DNA of 5,615 nucleotides from an uncultured Prevotellaceae bacterium. GTDB lineage: Bacteria > Bacteroidota > Bacteroidia > Bacteroidales > Bacteroidaceae. Every line of letters starts with the position of its first letter. Positions within the stretch are counted from its first letter, which is position 1. This document shows positions 1-5,615 of the stretch, in pieces. A program made the position numbers and the translations under genes. A model generated the notes under the pieces. It worked only from the letters and a program-made list of their open reading frames with translations. It did not search any database and was not told the origin of the DNA. The stretch spans positions 1-5,615 of the forward strand of contig CAMJAO010000158.1 of the NCBI GenBank assembly GCA_946403615.1, read 5' to 3'.

Positions 1-758
1 GGGGTGAGTTGAACGTTGACGTTGTGCTCGAGTGCACCGGTTTCTACACTTCTAAGGAAAAGGCTTCTGCACACATTCAGGCTGGTGCCAAGAAGGTTGT
101 CATCTCTGCTCCCGCAGGTAAAGACCTCCCCACCATCGTTTACAATGTGAACCACAAGACCCTGACTCCTGCTGATACTGTTATTTCGGCTGCTTCTTGC
201 ACCACTAACTGTTTGGCTCCCATGGCTGACGCCCTCAACAAATACGCTCCTGTCGTATCCGGTATCATGTCAACCATCCACGCTTACACTGGCGACCAGA
301 TGATTCTCGACGGCCCGCAGCGTAAGGGTGACCTCCGTCGTAGCCGCGCTGGTGCACAGAACATCGTGCCCAACTCAACAGGTGCTGCTAAGGCTATCGG
401 TCTCGTGATTCCTGAACTCAACGGCAAACTGATTGGTAGCGCACAGCGCGTTCCCACTCCCACCGGTTCAACCACTATCCTCGTCGCTGTTGTCAAGGGT
501 AAGGACGTTACCGTGGAAGGCATCAATGCCGCTATGAAGGCTGCTGCCAACGAGTCATTCGGCTACAACGAGGATCAGATCGTTTCTTCAGATATCATCG
601 GTATGAAGTTCGGTTCGCTCTTCGACGCTACTCAGACCATGGTCAGCAAGATCGACGACGACACCTATCAGGTGCAGGTCGTGAGCTGGTACGACAATGA
701 GAACTCTTACACTTCTCAGATGGTTCGCACCATTAAATATCTTGCCGAGCTCAAATAA
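1..758 (+). CDS. gap: Glyceraldehyde-3-phosphate dehydrogenase, 5'-truncated by the window edge
   Basis: This cytoplasmic glycolytic enzyme oxidises glyceraldehyde-3-phosphate to 1,3-bisphosphoglycerate with NAD and phosphate. The frame is open to the left edge (codons Gly-Glu-Leu before Asn-Val-Asp), so the TTG at position 9 is an internal Leu codon, not a start. About 85 N-terminal residues, including the dinucleotide-binding GxGRIGR motif, lie outside, judging from the family's usual 330-340 residues. Counting from that TTG, residues 61-67 (AASCTTN) hold the catalytic Cys64 (codon 198-200). The catalytic His is His91 in STIHAYTGDQ. The phosphate-site and cofactor strips are also intact: RKGDLRRSRAGAQNIVPNS, GSAQRVPTPTGS and the C-terminal WYDNENSYTSQMVRT. 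Codon choice is strongly biased (many GCT, GGT, AAG and C-ending codons), which suggests high expression. An intrinsic terminator follows 25 nt after the stop, so miaA is probably a separate transcript. Identity is very secure; the NAD rather than NADP preference is inferred from similarity. Confidence 0.97.
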   Translation, partial: GELNVDVVLECTGFYTSKEKASAHIQAGAKKVVISAPAGKDLPTIVYNVNHKTLTPADTVISAASCTTNCLAPMADALNKYAPVVSGIMSTIHAYTGDQMILDGPQRKGDLRRSRAGAQNIVPNSTGAAKAIGLVIPELNGKLIGSAQRVPTPTGSTTILVAVVKGKDVTVEGINAAMKAAANESFGYNEDQIVSSDIIGMKFGSLFDATQTMVSKIDDDTYQVQVVSWYDNENSYTSQMVRTIKYLAELK

Positions 759-783
759 TATCGTCAGATAGTATCAAGAATAG

Positions 784-811
784 GCCGTCCGGAATTCCGG
801 GCGGCTTTTTT
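784..811 (+). terminator. Intrinsic (rho-independent) terminator of the gap gene
   Basis: GCCGTCCGG (784-792) pairs with CCGGGCGGC (797-805) as a 9-bp stem with a single T-G wobble and an AATT loop. Six T residues (806-811) follow directly, and after a single G-T-A break there is a second T-run. It lies 25 nt past the GAPDH stop codon. The left flank has no long A-run, so it should work mainly in the + direction. Confidence 0.95.
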
Positions 812-830
812 GTATTTTTTCTTTCAACTA

Positions 831-861
831 TTCGTCTTCTCCATTTTTTTTAGTAATTTTG
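831..861 (+). promoter_or_regulatory. Probable Bacteroidetes-type promoter for miaA
   Basis: TAATTTTG at 854-861 fits the Bacteroidetes -7 consensus TAnnTTTG exactly. TTCG at 831-834, 19 nt upstream, is a three-of-four match to the -33 TTTG box. The spacing fits, and transcription would begin near 866-870, leaving a leader of about 50 nt before the miaA ATG. The position just after the gap terminator supports it. The weak -33 box and AT-rich surroundings limit confidence. Confidence 0.6.
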
Positions 862-920
862 CACATCTATAATAGAGATTCTCAACAATCTTCTATAATT
901 ATTATTACACCTTTGCAACC

Positions 921-1850
921 ATGCGAAAACTGCTAACCATTCTCGGACCCACTGCCAGCGGAAAAACTACTCTTGCCGCTCATGTGGCTGTTGTAGCCGA
1001 TGCGGAAATCATCAGTGGCGACAGCCGGCAAGTCTATCGACGCATGGACATCGGCACAGGGAAGGATCTCTGCGATTATACCGTAGGGGATAAACTGATA
1101 CCATACCACTTGATTGATATTTGCGAACCTGGCACAAAATATAACCTTTTTGAGTATCAACGTGACTTTCTGACTGCTTACGAAGACATTACCGCACGCG
1201 GGAATAATACGATTCTCTGTGGTGGCACCGGTCTGTATATCGAATCGGTGCTCAAAGGGTATCAGCTCTCTCCCGTACCGCAAAACGAGGAGTTGCGCAA
1301 ACGGTTGGAAGGAAAATCATTGGAAGAGCTTACCGTCATACTTGAAGATTTGAAGCAGCGCACGGGCGGCAATATGCACAACCGCTCTGACGTAGATACT
1401 GCTCAACGTGCTATCAGGGCCATCGAAATAGAGGAATACAATCTCTTACATCCCGTTCCTGACCGTGAGTTCCCCGCCATCGATTCTGTCATCGTCGGTG
1501 TGGACATTGAGCGCGAGGCCAGACGTGAAAAAATCACCCGCCGCCTTAAATCTCGTTTGGAAGAAGGCATGATAGAAGAGGTAAAGGGCCTCATTGGCAG
1601 TGGTATTCCTCAGGAGAATCTTACCTATTACGGCCTTGAATACAAGTTCGTCACAGAGTATGTCGTAGGGCTCATCACCTATGAAGAGATGTTCACTCGT
1701 CTCGAGATAGCCATCCACCAATTCGCCAAACGCCAGATGACCTGGTTCCGTGGCATGGAGCGCCGTGGTTTCCACATTCATTGGATCAACGCCCTCCATC
1801 CCATGGAAGAAAAGGTCAGGCAGGTGCTGGATATTTGGAATTGCCCATAA
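921..1850 (+). CDS. miaA: tRNA dimethylallyltransferase (tRNA A37 isopentenyltransferase)
   Basis: MiaA transfers the dimethylallyl group from DMAPP to N6 of adenosine 37 in tRNAs that read UNN codons, which stabilises codon-anticodon pairing. The 309 residues match the family's usual length. The P-loop GPTASGKT is at residues 9-16. The ISGDSRQVYRRMDIGTGK strip (31-48) carries Asp34, the expected general base. IPYHLIDI is at 60-67 and GGTGLYI at 101-107 holds the active-site Thr. A tRNA-binding helical insert lies near 115-185, and the C-terminal AKRQMTWFR motif is at 269-277. The ATG at 921 puts the P-loop eight residues from the N-terminus, as is usual; no SD sequence precedes it. The motif variants GD-SRQVYRRMDIGTGK (usually ADSRQVYRGMDIGTAK) and LTYYGLEYKFVTEY (usually a IGYKEF-like strip) recall the second of two MiaA paralogues that I believe many Bacteroidales carry. 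That paralogue assignment is from memory. The lipid kinase gene follows after 97 nt and is probably co-transcribed. Confidence 0.95.
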   Translation: MRKLLTILGPTASGKTTLAAHVAVVADAEIISGDSRQVYRRMDIGTGKDLCDYTVGDKLIPYHLIDICEPGTKYNLFEYQRDFLTAYEDITARGNNTILCGGTGLYIESVLKGYQLSPVPQNEELRKRLEGKSLEELTVILEDLKQRTGGNMHNRSDVDTAQRAIRAIEIEEYNLLHPVPDREFPAIDSVIVGVDIEREARREKITRRLKSRLEEGMIEEVKGLIGSGIPQENLTYYGLEYKFVTEYVVGLITYEEMFTRLEIAIHQFAKRQMTWFRGMERRGFHIHWINALHPMEEKVRQVLDIWNCP

Positions 1851-1909
1851 ATGAAATAATCAACCATCAATATAATGTCGCCCCTCAATATGATCAAGTG
1901 GGAGGCACC

Positions 1910-1944
1910 TCAAATCTTAAATCTCAAACCTCAAATCTCAAACC
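1910..1944 (+). repeat. Five tandem heptamers (consensus TCAAAYC) directly before a start codon
   Basis: The 35 bases read as five back-to-back heptamers: TCAAATC, TTAAATC, TCAAACC, TCAAATC, TCAAACC. Only the second departs from TCAAAYC, by one base. The last two pairs also form a 14-nt period with one mismatch. The array ends three bases (AAA) before the ATG of the lipid kinase gene. Just upstream, GGGAGG at 1900-1905 resembles an SD site but lies 42 nt from the ATG because of the array. It may be a simple-sequence repeat prone to slippage; any regulatory effect is inference. Confidence 0.9.
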
Positions 1945-1947
1945 AAA

Positions 1948-2871
1948 ATGGATAAATGGGGAATCATATACTGTCCGAAAAGTGGTAGTTTCCGCCCGAA
2001 AAAACGCTGGGAGAAAATCGAGAAATCGCTCAATGACAATAACATTGAGTACGATTTTGTGCAAAGCGAGAATGCGTCGAGTGTTGACAGACTCGTCAAA
2101 ATGTTGATCAACAACAAATATAAAACCATCATCCTCGTCGGGGGTGACTCCGCCCTCAATGATGCCGTCAATTGTCTCATGGCGGTGCCTAAAGAGGAGA
2201 GAAATAACATCAGACTCGGTGTCATACCCAACGGGAAAATCAACGACTTCGCCCATTTCTGGGGATTCAAAGAGGGGGAGATAGAAGAGACGGTCAAATG
2301 GCTCAAAGCAGGTAGGGTGAGAAAGATTGATCTCGGGTGCATACGCTATACCAACCAGAAAAGGGAGAAATGCCACCGCTATTTCCTCAATTGCCTTACC
2401 GTCGGACTGGTGGCATCGGTCATGAATTTGAGGAGAAAGACCAGAGGCTATGTCGGCTCCACCTTGCTCTCATTCATCCCCTCGTCGCTTATGATGATTT
2501 TCCAAAGGTTGGAGTATAAGATGAAACTGAAAATCAATGCCGACGATATCGAACGGAAGGTCATGACTGTATGCATCGGCAACGCGTCGGGTTACGGATT
2601 CACTCCCAATGCCGTGCCGTACAATGGTATGCTTGATGTTTCGGTCGTGTATCATCCGCAGGTGACACAACTCTTTGAAGGGTTCTATCTGCTCTATAGT
2701 GGAAAAATCCTCAACCATCGCGACGTCCACCCATATCGCACACGCGAGGTGAATATCGAAAAGGCGGAGAAGGCCAGCATTGGCATCGACGGACGACTTA
2801 TGAACACGCCTGTCGGACCATTCCGGGTTACTGTCGAGGCAGAGGTCATTAACTTCATCATCCCGCAATAA
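1948..2871 (+). CDS. Diacylglycerol kinase-family lipid kinase with divergent nucleotide-binding motifs
   Basis: This is a soluble 307-residue protein of the DagK/YegS/sphingosine-kinase fold, the family that phosphorylates diacylglycerol or related lipid alcohols with ATP at the inner membrane face. The order of landmarks fits: YCPKSGSF near residues 8-15 (family NPxSG), VGGDSALNDAVN at 64-75 (family GGDGTxNEV), IPNGKINDFAHFWGF at 93-107 (family P-x-GTGNDFA), GNASGYGFTPNAVPYNGMLDV at 211-231, and GIDGRLMNTPVGPFRV at 279-294 (family DGE). Several usually invariant residues differ: GGDGT is GGDSA, GTGND is GKIND, DG is NG at 226-227, and DGE is DGR at 281-283. I see no transmembrane segment or signal peptide. 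The start at 1948 is the first ATG and gives a complete first beta strand (WGIIYCP). No functional SD precedes it; the heptamer array does. Family membership is secure, while the substrate is unknown: ceramide, diacylglycerol or another lipid are all possible. It is probably in one transcript with miaA. Confidence 0.85.
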   Translation: MDKWGIIYCPKSGSFRPKKRWEKIEKSLNDNNIEYDFVQSENASSVDRLVKMLINNKYKTIILVGGDSALNDAVNCLMAVPKEERNNIRLGVIPNGKINDFAHFWGFKEGEIEETVKWLKAGRVRKIDLGCIRYTNQKREKCHRYFLNCLTVGLVASVMNLRRKTRGYVGSTLLSFIPSSLMMIFQRLEYKMKLKINADDIERKVMTVCIGNASGYGFTPNAVPYNGMLDVSVVYHPQVTQLFEGFYLLYSGKILNHRDVHPYRTREVNIEKAEKASIGIDGRLMNTPVGPFRVTVEAEVINFIIPQ

Positions 2872-2888
2872 TCTTATGTCCTCTCTGT

Positions 2889-2910
2889 ATGCTTCAACAT
2901 GTTGCAGCAT
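2889..2910. repeat. 22-bp near-perfect palindrome upstream of the glycogen genes
   Basis: ATGCT-T-CAAC (2889-2898) and GTTG-C-AGCAT (2901-2910) are inverted repeats around a central AT. Ten of eleven positions are symmetric; the exception is T2894 against C2905. It sits 17 nt after the lipid kinase stop and about 55 nt upstream of the -33 box of the next promoter. The two-fold symmetry resembles a dimeric regulator site. It could instead be a weak hairpin in the mRNA tail, but no T-run follows. Function is not established. Confidence 0.6.
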
Positions 2911-2965
2911 ATTCCTTCTCCATTGCAATCAAAAATAACAAAAAACTCAAAAAATACCCGCTTTA

Positions 2966-2997
2966 TTTGCTCGTCACAATAAAAATGAGTATCTTTG
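2966..2997 (+). promoter_or_regulatory. Consensus Bacteroidetes promoter for the glycogen operon
   Basis: TTTG at 2966-2969 and TATCTTTG at 2990-2997 match both halves of the Bacteroidetes consensus (TTTG, TAnnTTTG) with a 20-nt spacer. A-rich tracts at about 2931-2956 lie immediately upstream and could act like an UP element. Transcription would start near 3002-3006, giving a leader of about 45 nt that is AT-rich and ends in AACCAAACAAACT before the ATG, with no SD. It separates the debranching enzyme gene from the miaA-kinase unit. Confidence 0.85.
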
Positions 2998-3049
2998 AAC
3001 ATTCTTTTGACAATAGTTATTATTAAACCTTAATAGAACCAAACAAACT

Positions 3050-4999
3050 ATGAGTTATCTCAGACTGGAAAAAGCCTTGATGACCAATTTGGAAGAATCG
3101 CTACCCAGAGAACTGTTGCGTACCAACCGTTCTGGAGCGTATTCGTGTTCTACGATTGTTGACTGCAATACAAGAAAGTACCACGGACTGCTCGTCGTGC
3201 CCATTCCGGAACTCGACGACGAAAACCATGTGCTGCTTTCTTCGCTCGACCCTACAGTCGTCCAGCATGGTGCAGAATTCAATCTCGGACTCCACAAATA
3301 CCAAGGCAACAATTACAGCCCGAAAGGGCACAAATACATTCGTGAGTTTGACTGTGACAAAGTGCCGACTACCATCTATAGGGTAGGAGGCGTCATCCTG
3401 AAAAAAGAGGTCGTGTTCCAGCATTATGAGGACAGAATTCTCATTCGCTATACGCTTGAAGACGCGCATTCGGCGACGAAACTGCGTTTCCGCCCATTCC
3501 TCGCTTTCAGAAGTGTCAGACAGTTCACACATGAGAATTATACCGCATCACGTGATTATCAACTCGTTGACAACGGTATCAAAACTTGTATGTATGCAGG
3601 TTACCCCGACCTCTATATGCAGTTCTCTAAGAAAAACGAGTTTATCTTCGCTCCTGACTGGTATCGCGGAGTGGAATATCCCAAAGAGCAGGAGCGCGGA
3701 TATGCCTCTAACGAGGATCTCTACGTGCCCGGCTATTTCGAGATGGACATCAAGAAAGGCGAAAGCGTCGTCTTTTCTGCTTCAACATCGGAAATAAAGA
3801 CTTCCACCCTTAAAAAACTCATTGAGAAGGAAATCGCAGAGAGAGCGCCGAGAGACAACTTCTTCCACTGCTTGGTCAATGCCGCTCACCAGTTCCACAA
3901 ACGCGAGAAAAACGACGACCGCTACCTTCTCGCTGGTTATCCGTGGTTCAAATGCCGTGCAAGAGATACGTTTATCGCCCTGCCCGGATTGACACTGGCC
4001 ATCGAGGAACAGGACTATTTCGAACTCGTCATGAAAACTGCCGAGAAAGGTCTCCGCGAATTCATGGAGGAGAAACCGCTCACGGCTAAAATCTATGAGA
4101 TAGAACAACCAGATGTACCTCTTTGGGCTGTATGGGCTATCCAGCAGTATGCCAAAGAGTGCGGAAGGGCAAAGTGCTATCAGATGTATGGCAAATTGGT
4201 CAACGATATCGTTGATTACATCATCTCTGACAAACACCCCAACCTCTGGCTCGAAGAGAATGGATTGTTGCGTACCGAAGGTAAAGACAAGGCGGTCACT
4301 TGGATGAACTCTACAGCCAACGGACGTCCGGTCGTGCCGCGCTCCGGTTTTATTGTGGAGTTTAATGCTTTGTGGTACAATGCTTTACGCTTCGTTGCAT
4401 CGCTTGAGGCTGAAAATGGTCATGCTGAGAGAGCTGCCGATTTCGAGGAAAGGGCTCTGTTGTGCAAAAAGTCTTTCGTTGACACATTCCTCAATGAATA
4501 CGGTTACCTCTACGACTATGTCGATGGAAACATGATTGACTGGAGCGTCAGGCCTAATATGATTTTCGCTGTGGCTCTTGATTATTCACCGCTTGAATCA
4601 TCACAGAAAAAGAGCGTGCTCGATGTGTGCACACGCGAACTGCTCACCCCGAAGGGACTGCGTTCGCTCTCTCCGAAGAGTGGTGGCTATAACCCGATGT
4701 ATGTGGGACCGCAGACGCAGCGCGACTATGCATATCACCAGGGTACGGCATGGCCGTGGCTCGGAGGATTCTATATGGAGGCCTGCCTCAAACTCTACAA
4801 GCGCACCCGTCTCAGTTTCATTGAGAGACAAATGGTGGGATATGAGGAAGAGATGGATTACCACTGTCTTGGCACTATCAGCGAATTGTTCGACGGTAAC
4901 CCGCCGTTCCACGGAAGGGGAGCCATGTCGTTCGCTATGAATGTGGCTGAGATCTTGCGTACACTCAACCTGCTCGAATCGTATAACTATCAGAAATAA
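3050..4999 (+). CDS. Glycogen debranching enzyme (amylo-alpha-1,6-glucosidase, GH133-like)
   Basis: This 649-residue cytoplasmic enzyme is expected to hydrolyse alpha-1,6 branch points of glycogen or limit dextrin. It has the two-domain layout of the bacterial/archaeal type, without the glucanotransferase module of the eukaryotic enzyme. The N-terminal beta domain (about 15-250) opens with RELLRTNRSGAYSCST and CNTRKYHGLLVVPIPE (39-54). The C-terminal (alpha/alpha)6 domain (about 270-640) holds AGYPWFKCRARDTFIALPGL (295-314), TWMNSTANGRPVVPRSGF (417-434), VEFNALWYNALRF (436-448), RDYAYHQGTAWPWLGGFYME (558-577) and GTISELFDGNPPFHGRGAM (608-626). Glu612 in the last strip is a candidate catalytic base. 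Two strips depart from the usual family sequence: WGRD is RARD (303-306), and the Asp of TWMD is Asn420. These may be clade traits. The start at 3050 is the first ATG and lacks an SD. A glycosyltransferase gene follows after 15 nt, consistent with a glycogen operon. Family assignment is firm; full activity is inferred. Confidence 0.93.
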   Translation: MSYLRLEKALMTNLEESLPRELLRTNRSGAYSCSTIVDCNTRKYHGLLVVPIPELDDENHVLLSSLDPTVVQHGAEFNLGLHKYQGNNYSPKGHKYIREFDCDKVPTTIYRVGGVILKKEVVFQHYEDRILIRYTLEDAHSATKLRFRPFLAFRSVRQFTHENYTASRDYQLVDNGIKTCMYAGYPDLYMQFSKKNEFIFAPDWYRGVEYPKEQERGYASNEDLYVPGYFEMDIKKGESVVFSASTSEIKTSTLKKLIEKEIAERAPRDNFFHCLVNAAHQFHKREKNDDRYLLAGYPWFKCRARDTFIALPGLTLAIEEQDYFELVMKTAEKGLREFMEEKPLTAKIYEIEQPDVPLWAVWAIQQYAKECGRAKCYQMYGKLVNDIVDYIISDKHPNLWLEENGLLRTEGKDKAVTWMNSTANGRPVVPRSGFIVEFNALWYNALRFVASLEAENGHAERAADFEERALLCKKSFVDTFLNEYGYLYDYVDGNMIDWSVRPNMIFAVALDYSPLESSQKKSVLDVCTRELLTPKGLRSLSPKSGGYNPMYVGPQTQRDYAYHQGTAWPWLGGFYMEACLKLYKRTRLSFIERQMVGYEEEMDYHCLGTISELFDGNPPFHGRGAMSFAMNVAEILRTLNLLESYNYQK

Positions 5000-5000
5000 T

Positions 5001-5006
5001 AGGAGG
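5001..5006 (+). promoter_or_regulatory. Perfect Shine-Dalgarno site AGGAGG of the glycosyltransferase gene
   Basis: AGGAGG begins one base after the TAA of the debranching enzyme and lies 8 nt before the ATG at 5015, an ideal spacing. It decides the start of the next gene. Bacteroidetes genes generally lack SD sites, and miaA, the kinase and the debranching enzyme in this window have none at a usable distance, so this one stands out. It would allow internal initiation on the shared mRNA. Confidence 0.85.
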
Positions 5007-5014
5007 AAACGACG

Positions 5015-5615
5015 ATGAAAGTACTAATGTTTGGATGGGAGTATCCTCCTCATGTGTTCGGTGGATTGGCCACCGCTAATTTCGGTATCTCAGAGGGACT
5101 GCATGCTCAGGGCGATATGGACATCACGCTCTGTCTGCCTCATCCCTTTGGCGACGAGGACCAGTCAGCTGCACGTATCGTGGCAATGAATGCGGTGCCC
5201 ATCGCATGGCGGGATGTCGATTACGATTATGTGAAAAACCGTGTGGGAAACATCATGGATCCCGACTACTATTACCGCTTGCGCGAGCATATATATGCCG
5301 ATTTCAATTACATGAATGTCAATGATCTCGGTGCAATGGAGTTCGCAGGCGGATATCCGAAAAACCTGCACGAAGAAATCAATAACTACTCTATCATCGC
5401 AGGCGTCGTGGCAAGGACCGAAGAGTTTGATATCATCCACGCTCACGACTGGCTGACTTATCCCGCTGGCATTCATGCGAAAAACGTCAGTGGAAAACCG
5501 TTGTGCATACACGTACATGCTACCGACTTCGACCGCTCTAGGGGTAAGGTCAATCCCACGGTCTATTCCATCGAGAAAGACGGTATGGACAATGCCGACT
5601 GCATCATGTGTGTGT
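5015..5615 (+). CDS. Glycosyltransferase (GT4/GT5-type, glycogen synthase-like), 3'-truncated by the window edge
   Basis: Only the first 200 codons are present; the frame is open to the right edge. The protein begins MKVLMFGWEYPPHVFGG, and the beta-strand followed by the E-Y-P-P-x-x-x-G-G-L loop (residues 9-18) is the start of a GT-B fold N-terminal domain, as in glycogen and starch synthases and other GT4 enzymes. Residues 138-147 (FDIIHAHDWL) are the conserved HAHDW strip of glycogen synthase-like enzymes. CIHVHATDFDRSRG (164-177) follows, and DNADCIMCV (192-200) ends at the edge, just before the C-terminal nucleotide-sugar domain. The donor (ADP- or UDP-glucose) and acceptor cannot be read from this half. 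Its 15-nt spacing from the debranching enzyme gene and its SD argue for shared transcription and a role in building storage glucan. Other alpha-glucan or sucrose-synthase-like GT4 activities are possible. There is no signal peptide, so it is cytoplasmic. Confidence 0.88.
   Translation, partial: MKVLMFGWEYPPHVFGGLATANFGISEGLHAQGDMDITLCLPHPFGDEDQSAARIVAMNAVPIAWRDVDYDYVKNRVGNIMDPDYYYRLREHIYADFNYMNVNDLGAMEFAGGYPKNLHEEINNYSIIAGVVARTEEFDIIHAHDWLTYPAGIHAKNVSGKPLCIHVHATDFDRSRGKVNPTVYSIEKDGMDNADCIMCV

Noticed and set aside
9..11. TTG as the start codon of a 249-residue protein
   Set aside because: It is the Leu codon of an internal GAPDH strip; the frame stays open to position 1 and the N-terminal cofactor domain is missing.
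868..873. TATAAT, identical to the E. coli -10 hexamer, upstream of miaA
   Set aside because: The rest of the window suggests Bacteroidota, whose main sigma factor reads TAnnTTTG. There is no TTGACA-like box at 17 nt, and TAATTTTG at 854-861 explains the position better.
1924..2376. Antisense reading frame of 150 codons opposite the lipid kinase
   Set aside because: It overlaps a gene with clear family motifs, resembles nothing I recognise, and is as expected for a shadow of a moderate-GC gene.
2889..2930. The palindrome after the lipid kinase as an intrinsic terminator
   Set aside because: The hairpin is AT-containing with a mismatch and is followed by ATTCCTTCTCC rather than a run of T, so termination there is doubtful.
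3021..3035. Small inverted repeat TATTAA-ACC-TTAATA in the debranching enzyme leader
   Set aside because: It has six A/T pairs with a three-base loop in AT-rich sequence, so it is too weak and too likely by chance to call an operator or riboswitch.
3101..3532. Antisense reading frame of 143 codons opposite the debranching enzyme, and similar ones at 3782-4237 and 4601-4912
   Set aside because: All lie wholly inside a well-supported gene on the other strand and show no domain, start signal or promoter of their own.
1..5615. CRISPR array, tRNA or rRNA genes, insertion sequence or phage genes
   Set aside because: No regularly spaced repeats, transposase motifs, cloverleaf-like sequences or rRNA strips were seen; the window is filled with metabolic genes on one strand.

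Overview
The window looks like an ordinary chromosomal stretch from a member of the Bacteroidota, most likely order Bacteroidales and possibly Prevotellaceae. Three things point there: promoters that fit the Bacteroidetes sigma-factor consensus (TTTG about 20 nt upstream of TAnnTTTG), A-rich start regions without a Shine-Dalgarno (SD) sequence before two of the genes, and the clade flavour of the proteins. The lineage is inferred from recall; no database search was possible. All genes are on the + strand and there is no gene-free stretch longer than about 180 bases.

Region 1 (1-811) is the 3' three quarters of a glyceraldehyde-3-phosphate dehydrogenase gene, closed by a strong intrinsic terminator. 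Region 2 (831-2871) starts with a probable promoter. It carries miaA (tRNA dimethylallyltransferase, modifying A37 of tRNAs) and then, 97 nt downstream with no terminator or clear promoter between them, a diacylglycerol-kinase-family lipid kinase with unusual motifs. These two are probably co-transcribed. A tandem array of five heptamers sits directly before the kinase start codon. Region 3 (2872-5615) starts with a near-palindrome and a consensus-quality promoter, followed by a glycogen debranching enzyme gene. Fifteen bases after that comes a GT4/GT5-type glycosyltransferase gene (glycogen synthase-like) with a perfect AGGAGG ribosome-binding site. It runs off the right edge.

Functionally, the right half is a glycogen or alpha-glucan storage operon. 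The debranching enzyme trims alpha-1,6 branches and the glycosyltransferase probably extends or builds the glucan. In related Bacteroidales I recall a GH57 alpha-amylase as the next gene. The left half is housekeeping: glycolysis, tRNA modification and membrane lipid phosphorylation.

I found no mobile element, CRISPR array, tRNA or rRNA, and no convincing new multi-gene system. The points most worth a second look are the heptamer array lying between an SD-like GGGAGG and the kinase start, the altered nucleotide-binding motifs of that kinase, two altered active-site motifs in the debranching enzyme, and the 22-bp near-palindrome upstream of the glycogen genes.
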